Notes: generated by a model not told the origin, from the sequence alone. A stretch of 64,000 nucleotides of DNA from Labilibacter sediminis (GCF_005877885.1 NZ_VCHY01000015.1:62001-126000), one strand, 5' to 3'. Counted from the stretch's first letter, positions 26,978 through 37,165 are shown. Numbers and translations: made by a program.

Positions 26978-27898
26978 ATGAACATTGCAATTATTGGAGC
27001 AGGTGGTGTTGGTGGATATTTTGGAGGGAGATTGGCTCAGGCAGGAAATAACGTGACTTTTGTGGCACGTGGTGAGCATGCAAAAAGTATAAAGGAGAAA
27101 GGACTACAAATTATAAGTCCATTGGGAAATTATGTGGTTGAAAATTCCACAGTAGTAGATTCTCCGCTTAAAATTAAAGATCCGGATATAATATTGTTAG
27201 GGGTAAAAGCCTGGCAGGTAAAAGAAATTGCGCAACAGCTTAAACAAGTTGTTTTAAATAATACAGTAATTATCCCGTTACAAAATGGAGTGATGGCAGC
27301 CAAAGAGTTATTGGATGTTTTACCTGCGCATAATGTAATGGGTGGCTTATGTAGTATTTTTAGCAAGATTAAAGAGCCTGGTGTGATAGAGCACATGAGT
27401 GCAAAGCCAACCCTTGTTTTTGGTGAGTTAAATAACACCGTATCGGAAAGAGCTGAAAAAATAAAGCAGGTTCTTGATGAAGCCGAAATTCATAATAAGT
27501 TATCCGAATATGTTCAGGGAGATACCTGGAAAAAGTTTATGCTTATCTGTTTAGGTGCGCTGGGAGCGCTTACGCGAGCTAACTATGGAGTTTTGTGCAA
27601 TACTCCGGCCTTAAGAGACATGCTTTTGAATATGTTGGAAGAGATGTATGAGGTATCTCAAAAGGAGGGAATTCAATTGAAGCCTTCCATCAAAGAAAGA
27701 ACCATGCAAATTATGGATAATTTTTCCTCAGAAGCTACTTCGTCTATGGCTCGCGATATTTGGGCAGTGAAACCATCTGAGTTAGATTATCAGATAGGAA
27801 CAGTGGTTCATTTGGCACAAAAGCATCAAATTAATGTCCCCACATGTTTTTTCATTTACCACACATTATTACCTCAGGAAAAGCAAGCCCGAAGTTAA
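26978..27898 (+). CDS. panE: 2-dehydropantoate 2-reductase
   Basis: The 306-residue NADPH enzyme reduces ketopantoate to pantoate in coenzyme A synthesis. GAGGVGGYFGGRLAQAG (7-23) is the nucleotide-binding loop, PLQNGV is the conserved central motif, and the catalytic lysine lies in WKKFMLICLGALGALTRANYG; the C-terminal segment carries SSMARDIWAVKPSELDY. It follows queF on the same strand after 73 bases. Some ketopantoate-reductase family members act on other ketoacids, so the name rests on family similarity. Confidence 0.92.
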   Translation: MNIAIIGAGGVGGYFGGRLAQAGNNVTFVARGEHAKSIKEKGLQIISPLGNYVVENSTVVDSPLKIKDPDIILLGVKAWQVKEIAQQLKQVVLNNTVIIPLQNGVMAAKELLDVLPAHNVMGGLCSIFSKIKEPGVIEHMSAKPTLVFGELNNTVSERAEKIKQVLDEAEIHNKLSEYVQGDTWKKFMLICLGALGALTRANYGVLCNTPALRDMLLNMLEEMYEVSQKEGIQLKPSIKERTMQIMDNFSSEATSSMARDIWAVKPSELDYQIGTVVHLAQKHQINVPTCFFIYHTLLPQEKQARS

Positions 27899-28218
27899 TT
27901 GTCATTTAAAGAGATAGGCTAATTTTTAGGTGGCAAGTACTATCTAAAAACTAAAAAATGCCTATCTTCTGGGACAATATGTCTTAAATGGTCAAATAGT
28001 TTTAAAATCACCGTTGCATTTTTATCGATAATTAATGGTGTTTTATTGTTTTTCGGTGAGGAAAATAGAATGACCTTTACGGACATAAATTTCGAAATAA
28101 AGACATAAATAAATGTTTACCTAAACATAGATATTTGTTGGAGTGTTACCCATATGTATTTTTTTAATGCTGAATTTCAACGAAACAAACAAATAATTTA
28201 AATCAATTACTTATTCTA
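27899..28218. other. intergenic region before the RND operon
   Basis: No gene is supported. A near-perfect 17-bp inverted repeat (AGATAGGC at 27912-27919 and GCCTATCT at 27960-27967 with TTTTTAG/CTAAAAA inside) forms a strong hairpin after panE, but without a T-tract. I found no regulator binding site or clear -7 box for the pump operon. Confidence 0.5.
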
Positions 28219-29388
28219 ATGAGAAGATTACAACTAATTACAATCGGCTTACTTGGTTCATTGGCCATACTATTAACACTTAATAGTTGCTCAGGGAACA
28301 AGCAAAGGCAGGCAATGCCTCTGGAAATTCCAGTAGTGGAAGTAAAAACAGAAAATTTCCCCCTAATTCAGGATTTTGTTGGACAAACCTATGGTTATTT
28401 CGACATTAGTATCAGAGCCAGGGTGGAAGGTTACCTGGAAGGAGTACATTTTCAGGAAGGAGGAAGAGTAAAAAAAGGACAGTTGTTATATACCATTGAT
28501 TCGGCTCCTTTTGATGCAAAAGTTGCAGAGGCTTTGAGCCGGGTGGCAGAAGCCAAAACACGACTTGTACAGGCTCAGGGTGATTATGCTCGTATTAAAC
28601 CTTTGGCTGAGAGTAAGGCGGTTAGTATGAGTGATCTGGATGCAGCAACGGCTTCTTTAGGTGCTGCAGAGGCCGGAGTTGAAGCAGCCGAAGCTCAGCT
28701 GAAGTTTGCTAATATCGAAAAAGGTTATTGCAAAATTTACTCTCCAATCAGTGGATTAATTGGTCGTACTGAAGCAAAAACAAGTGAGTTTGTAGGGAGA
28801 GATCCTAATCCGGTGGTATTAAATGCAGTTTCTCGCATCGATACAATTTTGGTTCAGTTTACTGTTTCTGAAATGAAGTATCTTGAGTTTGTTAAGTATG
28901 CCAAAACAACAGGCCGCATTTATAAAGGAGAAGGTGGTAGGAGAAGTGATATTAAATTACTTTTTGCCGATGATTCAGAACATCCGTATCAGGGAAAAAT
29001 TGATTTTATTGATAGAAATGTGGATCCAACAACAGGTACTATAATGTTACAAGCATCTTTCCCTAATCCGGATTATACAGTTCGTCCCGGATTATTTGCA
29101 AAAATCAGGGCTATTGTTGATGAGGCATCAGATAGGATGGTAATACCTCAACGTTGTTTACAAGAGTTACAGGGGCAATATAATGTGCTGGTAGTTAATG
29201 ATGAAAATGTTGTTGAATACAGAAGTGTTGAAGTGGCCCAGACTCATGGTGATTTACAAGTTATTGTTTCCGGACTTAAAGAAGGAGAAAAAGTATTGCT
29301 TGAAGGTTTTGCACAAGCAAGAACAGGCATGACTATCGTGCCGAAATTAACAGAATTTCAATCGGTAACTAAACAAACAACGAAATAA
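28219..29388 (+). CDS. RND efflux periplasmic adaptor lipoprotein
   Basis: The 389-residue protein belongs to the AcrA/MexA membrane-fusion family. A lipoprotein signal ends in LNSCSG; the halves of the lipoyl domain (IRARVEGYLEGVHFQEGGRVKKGQLLYTID and KIYSPISGLIGRTEAK) bracket a coiled-coil hairpin (about 105-165), followed by beta-barrel and membrane-proximal domains. It bridges the inner-membrane pump and the outer-membrane factor. First gene of a three-gene operon, one base before the pump gene. No TetR or other local regulator is present. Confidence 0.94.
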   Translation: MRRLQLITIGLLGSLAILLTLNSCSGNKQRQAMPLEIPVVEVKTENFPLIQDFVGQTYGYFDISIRARVEGYLEGVHFQEGGRVKKGQLLYTIDSAPFDAKVAEALSRVAEAKTRLVQAQGDYARIKPLAESKAVSMSDLDAATASLGAAEAGVEAAEAQLKFANIEKGYCKIYSPISGLIGRTEAKTSEFVGRDPNPVVLNAVSRIDTILVQFTVSEMKYLEFVKYAKTTGRIYKGEGGRRSDIKLLFADDSEHPYQGKIDFIDRNVDPTTGTIMLQASFPNPDYTVRPGLFAKIRAIVDEASDRMVIPQRCLQELQGQYNVLVVNDENVVEYRSVEVAQTHGDLQVIVSGLKEGEKVLLEGFAQARTGMTIVPKLTEFQSVTKQTTK

Positions 29389-29389
29389 G

Positions 29390-32300
29390 ATGGGATCATT
29401 TTTTGTTAGAAGACCTATTGTTGCAATGGTAATTGCCATTGTAATTGTTATAGTAGGAAGTATCTCAATTATTGGTCTGCCAATGGAGCAGTATCCGGAT
29501 ATTACACCGCCAATGGTGGAGGTAAGAGCTCAATATACCGGAGCCAATGCTTTAAACGTGGAGCAATCGGTTGCTACCCCTTTAGAGCAGCAAATAAACG
29601 GGGTAGATAATATGCTTTATATGAAGTCCATCAATGCCAATGATGGTTCAATGAATATTCAAATTTCATTTGAAGTAGGAACTGATCCTGATATGAATAC
29701 TGTTTTTGCACAAAACAGGGTTTCTGCAGCTACTGCAAAACTACCTGAAGAAGTAAAACGTTTAGGGGTTACCACGCAAAAAAGTATGAGTAGTATTGTA
29801 CTGGCCTTAGGTTTATACTCGGAGGGACGTTATGATCAAAATTTCCTGGGAAATTATGCGCTAATTAATATTCAGGATATTTTGGCTCGTGTTAAAGGAG
29901 TTGGAAGGGTAAATGTACTGGGAGCCAGTGATTACTCTATGCGTATCTGGGTGCGTCCCGACAGGCTTTCGCAAACGGGTATTACGGTTCCGGAAATTAC
30001 TGCCGCTATTCGTGAACAAAACGTCATTGTACCAGGAGGTAAGTTTGGAGCGGAGCCGGCACCTAAAGGAACAGAATTTACTTATACTGTTACATTACCG
30101 GATCGTCTTCAGTCAGAAGAAGAGTTTGGAGAAATTGTGATAAGAACCGATGATAAAGGCCGTCAGGTAAAACTTAAGGATGTGGCGCGCGTTGAGTTGG
30201 GTGTAGAGAGTTACAATGTAGTTTCTAAATTTAAAAATAATCCGTGTGCATTAATCACCATCTACCAGGCTCCGGGGTCCAATGCCGTTGAATTACAGAA
30301 AGAAATTTTAGCCATTATGGATGATTTATCTGTTTCTTTCCCTGAGGGAATGAAATATGATGTTGCATTGGATGCAACCTTACCTATTACGGCAGGTATT
30401 AAAGAAATTGCCATTACTTTAGTTATAGCCTTGATACTGGTAATATTAGTGGTGTTTATTTTTATTCAGGACTGGAGAGCAACGCTTATTCCTACCATTG
30501 CTATTCCGGTATCTTTGGTGGGGGCTTTTATAGTATTTCCCATGTTAGGATTTACGATCAATGTGCTTTCGTTACTGGGACTGGTACTTGCCATTGGTAT
30601 TGTGGTGGATGATGCCATAGTTGTAGTTGAAGCTGTTCAGGTAAATATTGCCAATGGGATGGATCGTAAAACAGCTACCATGGAAGCCATGAAAGAAGTA
30701 ACTGCTCCGGTAATTGCTACCACCTTGGTATTGGTTGCCGTTTTTATTCCGGTGGCAGCCATGGGAGGTATCACAGGTCGTCTGTATCAGCAATTTGCCA
30801 TTACAGTAGCTGTGTCTGTATGTTTCTCATCATTAAATGCCTTAACCTTAAGTCCGGCATTGGCCAGTATGTTGCTAAGGGCACCGGAAGAGCAGAAAGG
30901 TTTATTGGGTAAATTCTTTAAAGGGTTTAACAAGGTTTTTGACCGTTCGTCTGTAGGATATATGAAGAGTGCTAACATCTTTGCAAAAAAGATTAAGCGT
31001 AGTCTTATTTACCTGGCATTATCAGTTGTAGCGATTGTGATTATCGGAAAATTCGTTCCGGGAGGTTTCGTGCCTGAAGAAGATCAGGGGTATTTGTTTG
31101 TAAATGTTCAGTTACCAAACTCATCATCGCTTCAGCGTACCACTGCTGTTATGCAAAAAGCCGATTATATCTTAAAGAATTTCCCTGATGTGGAGACTGT
31201 AACGGCTGTTTCCGGATTTAATATTTTATCGGGAAGTATGAGTACCAATGCAGGTATCATGTTCCTGACTTTGAAAAATTGGGGAGAAAGAAATATTACA
31301 GCTACTCAGCTGGCCCGAAAAATAAACGGAGCCTTTTTTATGGGAATTAAAGAAGGGCAGGTATTTGCATTCGGACCACCTGCTATTCCCGGATTGGGTA
31401 GTGGATCAGGTTTTTCTCTGATGCTTCAGGATAAGAGTGGTAATACACCGCAATATCTGGCAGAGCAAACCAATAAGTTCATTGAGGCCGCCAGAAAACG
31501 ACCAGAAATAGGTAATGTATTTACCACGTTTAGAGCCAATGTGCCACAGCGAAGATTAGACATTAATAGAGATAAAGCTTTAAAGTCGGGTGTTGCTTTA
31601 AATGACTTGTATACGACCATTAGTGCCTTTTTAGGAGGAGCCTATGTTAACGATTTTAATAGGTTTGGTCGCTTATATAAAGCTTATATTCAGGCAGAAC
31701 CGGAGTATCGTCAGGATGACTCACAGCTCAATATGTTTTACGTTAAAAACAAAAACGGAGAAAGCTTGCCATTGTCTTCACTGGTAAATGTGAGCGCTAA
31801 TTCCGGACCGGAATACACCAACCGTTATAATTTATATCGTTCAGTAGAGTTATCAGGAGCTGCCGCTGAAGGGTATACTTCGGCAGAGGCATTGGATGCC
31901 CTGGAAGAAGTTGCCAATGAAGTGTTACCAGATGCCATGGGATTTGAATGGAGTAACATGAGTTACCAGGAACGAATTGCAGGAGGATCAGGTAATATTG
32001 TATTTGTTTTTGCATTGGTCTTTGTCTTTCTCATTTTGGCCGCTCAGTACGAAAGCTGGTCATTGCCGTTTAGTATTTTGCTAGGAACTCCGTTTGCCAT
32101 TTTGGGGGCTATGTTATTTGTTCTGATATCTCGCTTTTTTAGTGGTAGTTTTGAGAACAATGTATTTATGCAGATTTCTCTCGTAATGTTGATTGCAATG
32201 GCGGCTAAGAATGCTATTCTTATTGTGGAGTTTGCCAAAATTAAATTCGATGAAGGGATGAGTTTGTTTGATGCTGCCATGGAATCGGCTAAATTGAGGT

Positions 32301-32557
32301 TTCGTCCAATCCTGATGACTGCATTCTCGTTTATACTAGGCGTGTTTCCGTTGGTTATAGCAACAGGAGCAGGAGCCGAAGCACGTAAGGTAATGGGTAT
32401 GGCTTTATTGGGAGGAATGACGGTAGCCACAGTGTTAGGTGTTTTCTTTTATCCTATGTTTTTTGTGTTTATAGGTAAGATATCTAAATACGAGCAAAAG
32501 AGAGATTTAGCAAAAGCCAACTTGTCTGAAATTAAAGAAAATGGAAATGAGGAATAG
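29390..32557 (+). CDS. RND multidrug efflux pump, AcrB/HAE1 family
   Basis: The 1055-residue inner-membrane transporter exports hydrophobic compounds using the proton gradient. The duplicated 6-TM layout with large periplasmic loops is clear. The proton-relay aspartates are D407 and D408 in GIVVDDAIVVVEAV; the N-terminal FFVRRPIVAMVIAIVI and GLPMEQYPDITPP segments are typical of HAE1 pumps. Its last 17 bases overlap the outer-membrane factor gene, indicating translational coupling. Substrates cannot be told from sequence. Confidence 0.96.
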   Translation: MGSFFVRRPIVAMVIAIVIVIVGSISIIGLPMEQYPDITPPMVEVRAQYTGANALNVEQSVATPLEQQINGVDNMLYMKSINANDGSMNIQISFEVGTDPDMNTVFAQNRVSAATAKLPEEVKRLGVTTQKSMSSIVLALGLYSEGRYDQNFLGNYALINIQDILARVKGVGRVNVLGASDYSMRIWVRPDRLSQTGITVPEITAAIREQNVIVPGGKFGAEPAPKGTEFTYTVTLPDRLQSEEEFGEIVIRTDDKGRQVKLKDVARVELGVESYNVVSKFKNNPCALITIYQAPGSNAVELQKEILAIMDDLSVSFPEGMKYDVALDATLPITAGIKEIAITLVIALILVILVVFIFIQDWRATLIPTIAIPVSLVGAFIVFPMLGFTINVLSLLGLVLAIGIVVDDAIVVVEAVQVNIANGMDRKTATMEAMKEVTAPVIATTLVLVAVFIPVAAMGGITGRLYQQFAITVAVSVCFSSLNALTLSPALASMLLRAPEEQKGLLGKFFKGFNKVFDRSSVGYMKSANIFAKKIKRSLIYLALSVVAIVIIGKFVPGGFVPEEDQGYLFVNVQLPNSSSLQRTTAVMQKADYILKNFPDVETVTAVSGFNILSGSMSTNAGIMFLTLKNWGERNITATQLARKINGAFFMGIKEGQVFAFGPPAIPGLGSGSGFSLMLQDKSGNTPQYLAEQTNKFIEAARKRPEIGNVFTTFRANVPQRRLDINRDKALKSGVALNDLYTTISAFLGGAYVNDFNRFGRLYKAYIQAEPEYRQDDSQLNMFYVKNKNGESLPLSSLVNVSANSGPEYTNRYNLYRSVELSGAAAEGYTSAEALDALEEVANEVLPDAMGFEWSNMSYQERIAGGSGNIVFVFALVFVFLILAAQYESWSLPFSILLGTPFAILGAMLFVLISRFFSGSFENNVFMQISLVMLIAMAAKNAILIVEFAKIKFDEGMSLFDAAMESAKLRFRPILMTAFSFILGVFPLVIATGAGAEARKVMGMALLGGMTVATVLGVFFYPMFFVFIGKISKYEQKRDLAKANLSEIKENGNEE

Positions 32558-33956
32558 AGTAAATATTATATTTCTGGTCTGGTTTGCTTTAGCAATGATT
32601 AGCGTAACCGGATGTATGGTAGGGCCTAAATTTACGGCTCCTGCCTTAGATACACCTGACCAGTTTAGATACGATCAAATTAAAGGAGACAGTACAATCA
32701 GCACACAGTGGTTTGATTTGCTAAATGACCCAACCTTATCTGAATTGGTGAAAACAGCACTTAAAAACAATAAAAACTTGTTGATGGCTGCTTCCAGAAT
32801 TGAGCAATCAAGAGCTTATTTAGGTTTTACCAAAGCCGATATGCTTCCTTCAATTGGTTATACAGGGCAGGCTGATTTTTCCAATTTCAATCAGAATACC
32901 GGGAAAATGGAAAGTTTTGAAATGTATACTGCCGGAGCATCTTTAAGTTGGGAGATTGATTTCTGGGGAAAATTCAGAAGAGCAAATGAAGCAGCCCGTG
33001 CAGAGTTAATCGCTTCTGAGTTTGCTCAGGAGTGGATTAAACTTAACTTAATGGCGGATGTGGCCATTAATTATTTTTCTTTGGTTGATTTTGACAGAAG
33101 ACTGGCTATTTCAGAAAGAACGTTGGAATCAAGAAACGAATCAATGGATATTGTTTATCAGCGTTTTGAAAAAGGAATAGCACCGGAGCTGGACTATAAT
33201 CAGGCCCAGATACAACAGGCTATTGCGGCGCAAGCTGTTCCTTTCTTTAAGCGTCAGGTCGCTATAACCGAAAATAGTTTGGCCATACTACTAGGGCAAA
33301 ATCCCGGACCAATTGTGCGTAGTGATATGGGAGTAGGGCATATTGTTGAAATTGACGTGCCGGTGGGGCTGCCTTCTGATATTTTATTAAGGCGACCAGA
33401 TGTACAGGAAGCCATCCAGCAGTTGAAAGCACAAAATGCCAGAATAGGTGTAGCCCAAGCCATGCGTTTCCCTTCAATCAGTTTAACTGGTATGTTTGGA
33501 GCAGTAAGTAATGATTTGAGTACTATGGGTGCTGAAGGAGGTATTTATCAGCTTACAGGTGGTTTACTGGGGCCTGTCTTTCATTTTGGAAAAAATAAGC
33601 GCAGAGTAGAGATGGAAAGAGAAAAAACGAATCAGGTTCGTTTAAATTATGAACAGACGGTGCTTGTTACCTTCCAGGAAGTTGAGAATGCTTTAATAAG
33701 CGTAGATACTTACAATAAGGAATATGAAGCTATTTTCAATCAGCGTAAAGCTGCTGAAAATGCAGCAAAGTTATCTGCTCAGCGTTATGATGGTGGAGTG
33801 ACCAGTTATTTGGAAGTGTTAGATTCTGAACGAACACTTTTCCAATCGGAGTTAACGGCCTCAGAAGTCAATAAACAAAAGTTAGAGGCATACATTAGGT
33901 TGTATAAAGCCTTGGGAGGAGGATGGAGAATACCTACTGACTTAATTGAAGAATAA
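32541..33956 (+). CDS. RND outer-membrane factor lipoprotein, OprM/NodT type
   Basis: The 471-residue TolC-family protein has a lipobox (SVTGC) followed by MVGPKF, two outer-membrane-efflux repeats, and SYLEVLDSERTLFQSEL near the C-terminus. It forms the trimeric duct through the periplasm and outer membrane for the upstream pump. It begins inside the pump gene; M1 or M3 could be the start. A strong terminator follows. Confidence 0.94.
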   Translation: MEMRNRVNIIFLVWFALAMISVTGCMVGPKFTAPALDTPDQFRYDQIKGDSTISTQWFDLLNDPTLSELVKTALKNNKNLLMAASRIEQSRAYLGFTKADMLPSIGYTGQADFSNFNQNTGKMESFEMYTAGASLSWEIDFWGKFRRANEAARAELIASEFAQEWIKLNLMADVAINYFSLVDFDRRLAISERTLESRNESMDIVYQRFEKGIAPELDYNQAQIQQAIAAQAVPFFKRQVAITENSLAILLGQNPGPIVRSDMGVGHIVEIDVPVGLPSDILLRRPDVQEAIQQLKAQNARIGVAQAMRFPSISLTGMFGAVSNDLSTMGAEGGIYQLTGGLLGPVFHFGKNKRRVEMEREKTNQVRLNYEQTVLVTFQEVENALISVDTYNKEYEAIFNQRKAAENAAKLSAQRYDGGVTSYLEVLDSERTLFQSELTASEVNKQKLEAYIRLYKALGGGWRIPTDLIEE

Positions 33957-33977
33957 TATTAAAAGAAATATGTATTG

Positions 33978-34016
33978 CGCAGGTGGCCTTCTTTTATAGG
34001 TTGCCTGCGTTTTTTT
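33978..34016 (+). terminator. intrinsic terminator of the RND operon
   Basis: CGCAGG (33978-33983) pairs with CCTGCG (34004-34009) with further partial pairing inside (GGCC/GGTT region), then T7. Confidence 0.8.
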
Positions 34017-34061
34017 GTATATAGCTTTTTGTGATACTAATTTGTACATTTATACAGACAT

Positions 34062-34559
34062 ATGATAGTCGGTATGAAAAGAGAGGTTCTTCTTTTTATG
34101 GGTGTAATTGTTCTGACAGTTTCTTTTGGGCAGGAAAAGGAATATTTACCCCTGAGAGTAGGTTTTAACGCTGAATATACGTATTCGGGTAAAACAAACA
34201 GTGCTATTACTGGTCCGGCTTTTTTCTTTGAACCTGATAACGAAAATAAGTTATATCATTTCATTGCCACCGGAGCAGGAGTGTACTGGGGGAAGCACGG
34301 TAAAACTTCGGCAATGACTTCAACCTGTTATAATTTAGGAAGGTTACCCGGACTTATGTTTGGTATTTCCTCTCAACAGTATTATAACATTGAAACGAAA
34401 TACAACACTTTTAAAACAGATGTTAGATTAAGTGGAGAAATCTATTTGGCACTATTCGGATTTATTGGTTATCGGTATCAACATCCTTTAATAAAAAACA
34501 ACGAAGCACAATATCTTTCGCGCCATGCTTTCTTCTTTAAGATACCCCTTCCTCTATAA
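34062..34559 (+). CDS. small outer-membrane beta-barrel protein of unknown function
   Basis: The 165-residue protein has a signal peptide (cleavage near SFGQE) and alternating aromatic strands such as YTYSGKTNSAITGPAFFFEP and VRLSGEIYLALFGFIGYRYQHP, consistent with a small beta-barrel. M5 (34074) may be the real start. No family name is recognised. It lies between the RND terminator and a methyltransferase gene and seems to be monocistronic. Confidence 0.6.
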   Translation: MIVGMKREVLLFMGVIVLTVSFGQEKEYLPLRVGFNAEYTYSGKTNSAITGPAFFFEPDNENKLYHFIATGAGVYWGKHGKTSAMTSTCYNLGRLPGLMFGISSQQYYNIETKYNTFKTDVRLSGEIYLALFGFIGYRYQHPLIKNNEAQYLSRHAFFFKIPLPL

Positions 34560-34654
34560 AGAAAAAGAACAGAAAGTGTTGCCAATATTTCATTGAGAAT
34601 ATTAAATTAGTCATGGTTTTCATGATATATTGAAAGAAAATAAAGAGTATTTTA

Positions 34655-35404
34655 ATGAACGAATTAGATTTTTTAGTCGACTTAAACCTTAATGCTGATC
34701 GCCAGGGGCCTGGTGGAGTTAAAGAAACCTTACGGGCGCTTTCCTTAATAGACCTTGATGTTACTCAAAATATAAAAATTGCTGATATTGGTTGCGGATC
34801 AGGTGCCCAAGCTGTAGATCTGGCATTAAATACCAATGCGCAAATAACAGCTGTAGATATCTTTCCGCAGTTTCTAGATAAGTTAGAGCAAAAGGCAAAT
34901 GATCTGCAATTAAGCGAAAGAATCACTGTTCAATGTGAATCGATGGATAAGCTTTCGTTTGATAAAAATAGTTTAGATGTTATTTGGTCTGAGGGCGCTG
35001 TTTACATCATGGGATTTAGAAATGGAGTTCAGTATTGGCATAATTATTTAAAACCGGGAGGTTATATAGCGGTTTCTGAAATCACCTGGACTTCGAAAGA
35101 GCGTCCGGCTGAAATAGAAAATTATTGGCAAAATGCGTATCCGGAGATAGCTACTGCATCAGAAAAGATTAAGGTATTGGAAGAAATCGGTTACAAGCCT
35201 GTTGGTTTCTTTACTTTACCGGAGCATTGCTGGATGGATAATTATTATTTACCCTTGCAAAAAGAAATGGCGGCTTTCCTCGAAAAGTATCAGGGAAATG
35301 ATATTGCAAAGAAAGTAGTGGAAGATAACATTGATGAGATAGAGCTGTATAAAAAATACAAGGAGTACTATACCTACGGCTTTTATGTGGCAAAGAAAAT
35401 TTAA
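34655..35404 (+). CDS. class I SAM-dependent methyltransferase
   Basis: The 249-residue protein has Rossmann-fold motif I IADIGCGSGAQAVDLA, motif II ITAVDIFPQFLDKL, and the acidic LDVIWSEGAVYIMGF segment. It resembles small-molecule methyltransferases of the ubiE/arsM type but lacks the cysteines of ArsM. Its stop codon overlaps the start of the next gene (TAATG), so the two are translationally coupled. Substrate unknown. Confidence 0.82.
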   Translation: MNELDFLVDLNLNADRQGPGGVKETLRALSLIDLDVTQNIKIADIGCGSGAQAVDLALNTNAQITAVDIFPQFLDKLEQKANDLQLSERITVQCESMDKLSFDKNSLDVIWSEGAVYIMGFRNGVQYWHNYLKPGGYIAVSEITWTSKERPAEIENYWQNAYPEIATASEKIKVLEEIGYKPVGFFTLPEHCWMDNYYLPLQKEMAAFLEKYQGNDIAKKVVEDNIDEIELYKKYKEYYTYGFYVAKKI

Positions 35405-36138
35405 TGTTCGCTAAAAAACAGTATTATACTGGCATTGATGGTTGCAGGGGAGGGTGGTTATTAACCACACTTAATGAGCAGCAAGAGTTAAAAATCTATT
35501 TGTTTTCGTCTTTATCAGAAGCCAAAGAGCTTATTGATTCATCAAAGCATATTTCAATTGATATGCCTATGGGATTGGTTAGCAGTCAGGATGAAGAGCG
35601 AATATGTGATGCTTTAATCAGAAAGGAGTTGGGCAAAGGATTTGGTTCATCTGTATTTGGGGTTCCTTGCCGGCAGGCAGTTTATGCAAGCAGTTATCAG
35701 GAAGCCAATAAAATCAATAGAGAAGTTTTAAACAAAGGTCTTTCCATACAAACCTGGAATATCTGTAGCAAGATAGAAGAGCTTGATGTGTTTTTACAAC
35801 AAAATCCCGAATATAAGATTCTGTTTACAGAAGGGCATCCTGAACTCTGTTTTAAGCGTTTAAAAGGAGAAGGGTTGATGTTTAAAAAGAAACATAATGA
35901 GGGTGTTCAGGAGCGATTACAGCTTCTGCGAAAATGTAAGCAGGATATTCAGCGTGAGTTTGAAATTTTTAATGCCCGTTTTCTGAAGAAGTGGGTGAGT
36001 ACCGACGATGTTTTGGATAGTATGGGTTTAGCTTTTAATGCCAGGGAAATAGCAGAAAATAATTATACGATCTTTCCGCGTCAAATTGTCCTGGATAAAA
36101 ACAAAATACCGATGAATGTGTTTGTTGCGGAGTGGTAA
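35404..36138 (+). CDS. DUF429-family predicted RNase H-like protein
   Basis: The 244-residue protein carries the DUF429 signature: YYTGIDGCRGGWL at the N-terminus (first acidic residue of an RNase H-like fold), HISIDMPMGL with the second, and EGHPELCFKRL. It is coupled to a methyltransferase gene by a one-base overlap. Biochemical role is not established for the family. Confidence 0.82.
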   Translation: MFAKKQYYTGIDGCRGGWLLTTLNEQQELKIYLFSSLSEAKELIDSSKHISIDMPMGLVSSQDEERICDALIRKELGKGFGSSVFGVPCRQAVYASSYQEANKINREVLNKGLSIQTWNICSKIEELDVFLQQNPEYKILFTEGHPELCFKRLKGEGLMFKKKHNEGVQERLQLLRKCKQDIQREFEIFNARFLKKWVSTDDVLDSMGLAFNAREIAENNYTIFPRQIVLDKNKIPMNVFVAEW

Positions 36139-36191
36139 CACATTTGGGAGTAAATATTTGTACAAGGATTATCGCATTATTAAAATACGTG

Positions 36192-36199
36192 TATATTTG
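36192..36199 (+). promoter_or_regulatory. -7 element before the outer-membrane protein gene
   Basis: TATATTTG matches TAnnTTTG and lies 68 bases before the start codon. Confidence 0.5.
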
Positions 36200-36266
36200 T
36201 TTTCAATTGTCATTTATACCAAATACAAATGCACAAAAAACATAACTAAATAATTTAAAACCTATT

Positions 36267-36878
36267 ATGATGAAAAAGTTTTTATTGCTATTTATGATTG
36301 CCGGATTAGTAGTTTCGGTATCTGCACAAGATCGTATTGCTGTTGGTTTAAAAACAGGATTTAACAGCACCAAAATAAATCTTTCAAGCATTCCTACAGG
36401 ATCTGAATTGAAAAATGAAGCCAAGGGTGGATTTTTAATTGGAGCCTACGGGAAGCTAAGACTTTCTGAAAAATTTTATATTCAACCAGAGGTGTATTAT
36501 GCAAAGAAGAATACAGAGTATGCTTTTGTTGATGTAGATGATGTACACGTAAAAGATGACGGAACCATTCATACCTGGGACATTCCTTTATTGGCTCGTT
36601 TAGATATTCTTGATCTTAAGGTTGCCAGAGTGTATGGTATTGCAGGTCCTGTTGCTTCATTTATCTCAAAAGTTGATTTTGATGAACTTCAGTCGGGAGA
36701 TTTTTCTTCAACCAACTGGAGTTTACAAGCAGGTGGAGGAGCCGAGTTTTGGAGATTGACGGCTGATGTTAGATATGAGTGGGGTTTAAAAGATATTTCA
36801 GATATTCCAACTTTAGATATTGGACAAAAAACCGGTGTTTTAACCTTTACAGTAGGATTTAAATTACTGGGATTATAA
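36267..36878 (+). CDS. outer-membrane beta-barrel protein, PorT/OmpX-like fold
   Basis: The 203-residue protein has a clean signal peptide (KKFLLLFMIAGLVVSVSAQD). An eight-stranded barrel follows: VGLKTGFNSTKINL, GFLIGAYGKLRLSEKFYIQPEVYYAKKN, and TFTVGFKLLGL at the end. This matches the Bacteroidota outer membrane beta-barrel domain (PorT-like) family. An upstream -7 box and downstream terminator make it monocistronic. No specific function can be assigned. Confidence 0.8.
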   Translation: MMKKFLLLFMIAGLVVSVSAQDRIAVGLKTGFNSTKINLSSIPTGSELKNEAKGGFLIGAYGKLRLSEKFYIQPEVYYAKKNTEYAFVDVDDVHVKDDGTIHTWDIPLLARLDILDLKVARVYGIAGPVASFISKVDFDELQSGDFSSTNWSLQAGGGAEFWRLTADVRYEWGLKDISDIPTLDIGQKTGVLTFTVGFKLLGL

Positions 36879-36915
36879 AAAAAAATAAAGAACCTGTATA
36901 GGATAAAAAACGAAT

Positions 36916-36952
36916 AAAAGGGTTGATTTCTTAATTGAAGTCAACCCTTTTG
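36916..36952 (+). terminator. intrinsic terminator
   Basis: AAAAGGGTTGA (36916-36926) and TCAACCCTTTT (36941-36951) form an 11-bp perfect stem ending in T-rich sequence. Confidence 0.85.
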
Positions 36953-36962
36953 TTATTTTAAT

Positions 36963-37131
36963 CCGGATTATCGTATTAGAACTTCGTCATGAACATTGAA
37001 AGCATAATAAAACAAGGCTTTACTGAAACGAGGCATAGCATCGTTCTGGTGAGTTGAAGTGAAGCAACAAAGTGTCTTGTTTTGAAAAGGTTTCAATGTG
37101 CAATAGATTTTCTAATGGGATATTTCGGGTT
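36963..37131 (+). repeat. MITE-like palindromic element, copy 1
   Basis: First of six copies of a ~170-bp element with terminal inverted repeats CCCGnnTTATGnATTAGAA and core ACGAGGCATAGC. Its right end (37106-37131) mirrors the left end. Filling most of 36879-37222, it leaves only the helicase promoter after it. Confidence 0.85.
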
Positions 37132-37157
37132 TAGCAAACATACCAGTGAAATTAGCT

Positions 37158-37165
37158 TATCTTTG
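37158..37165 (+). promoter_or_regulatory. -7 element of the DEAD-box helicase gene
   Basis: TATCTTTG matches TAnnTTTG, 58 bases before the ATG and 27 bases after the repeat element. Confidence 0.55.
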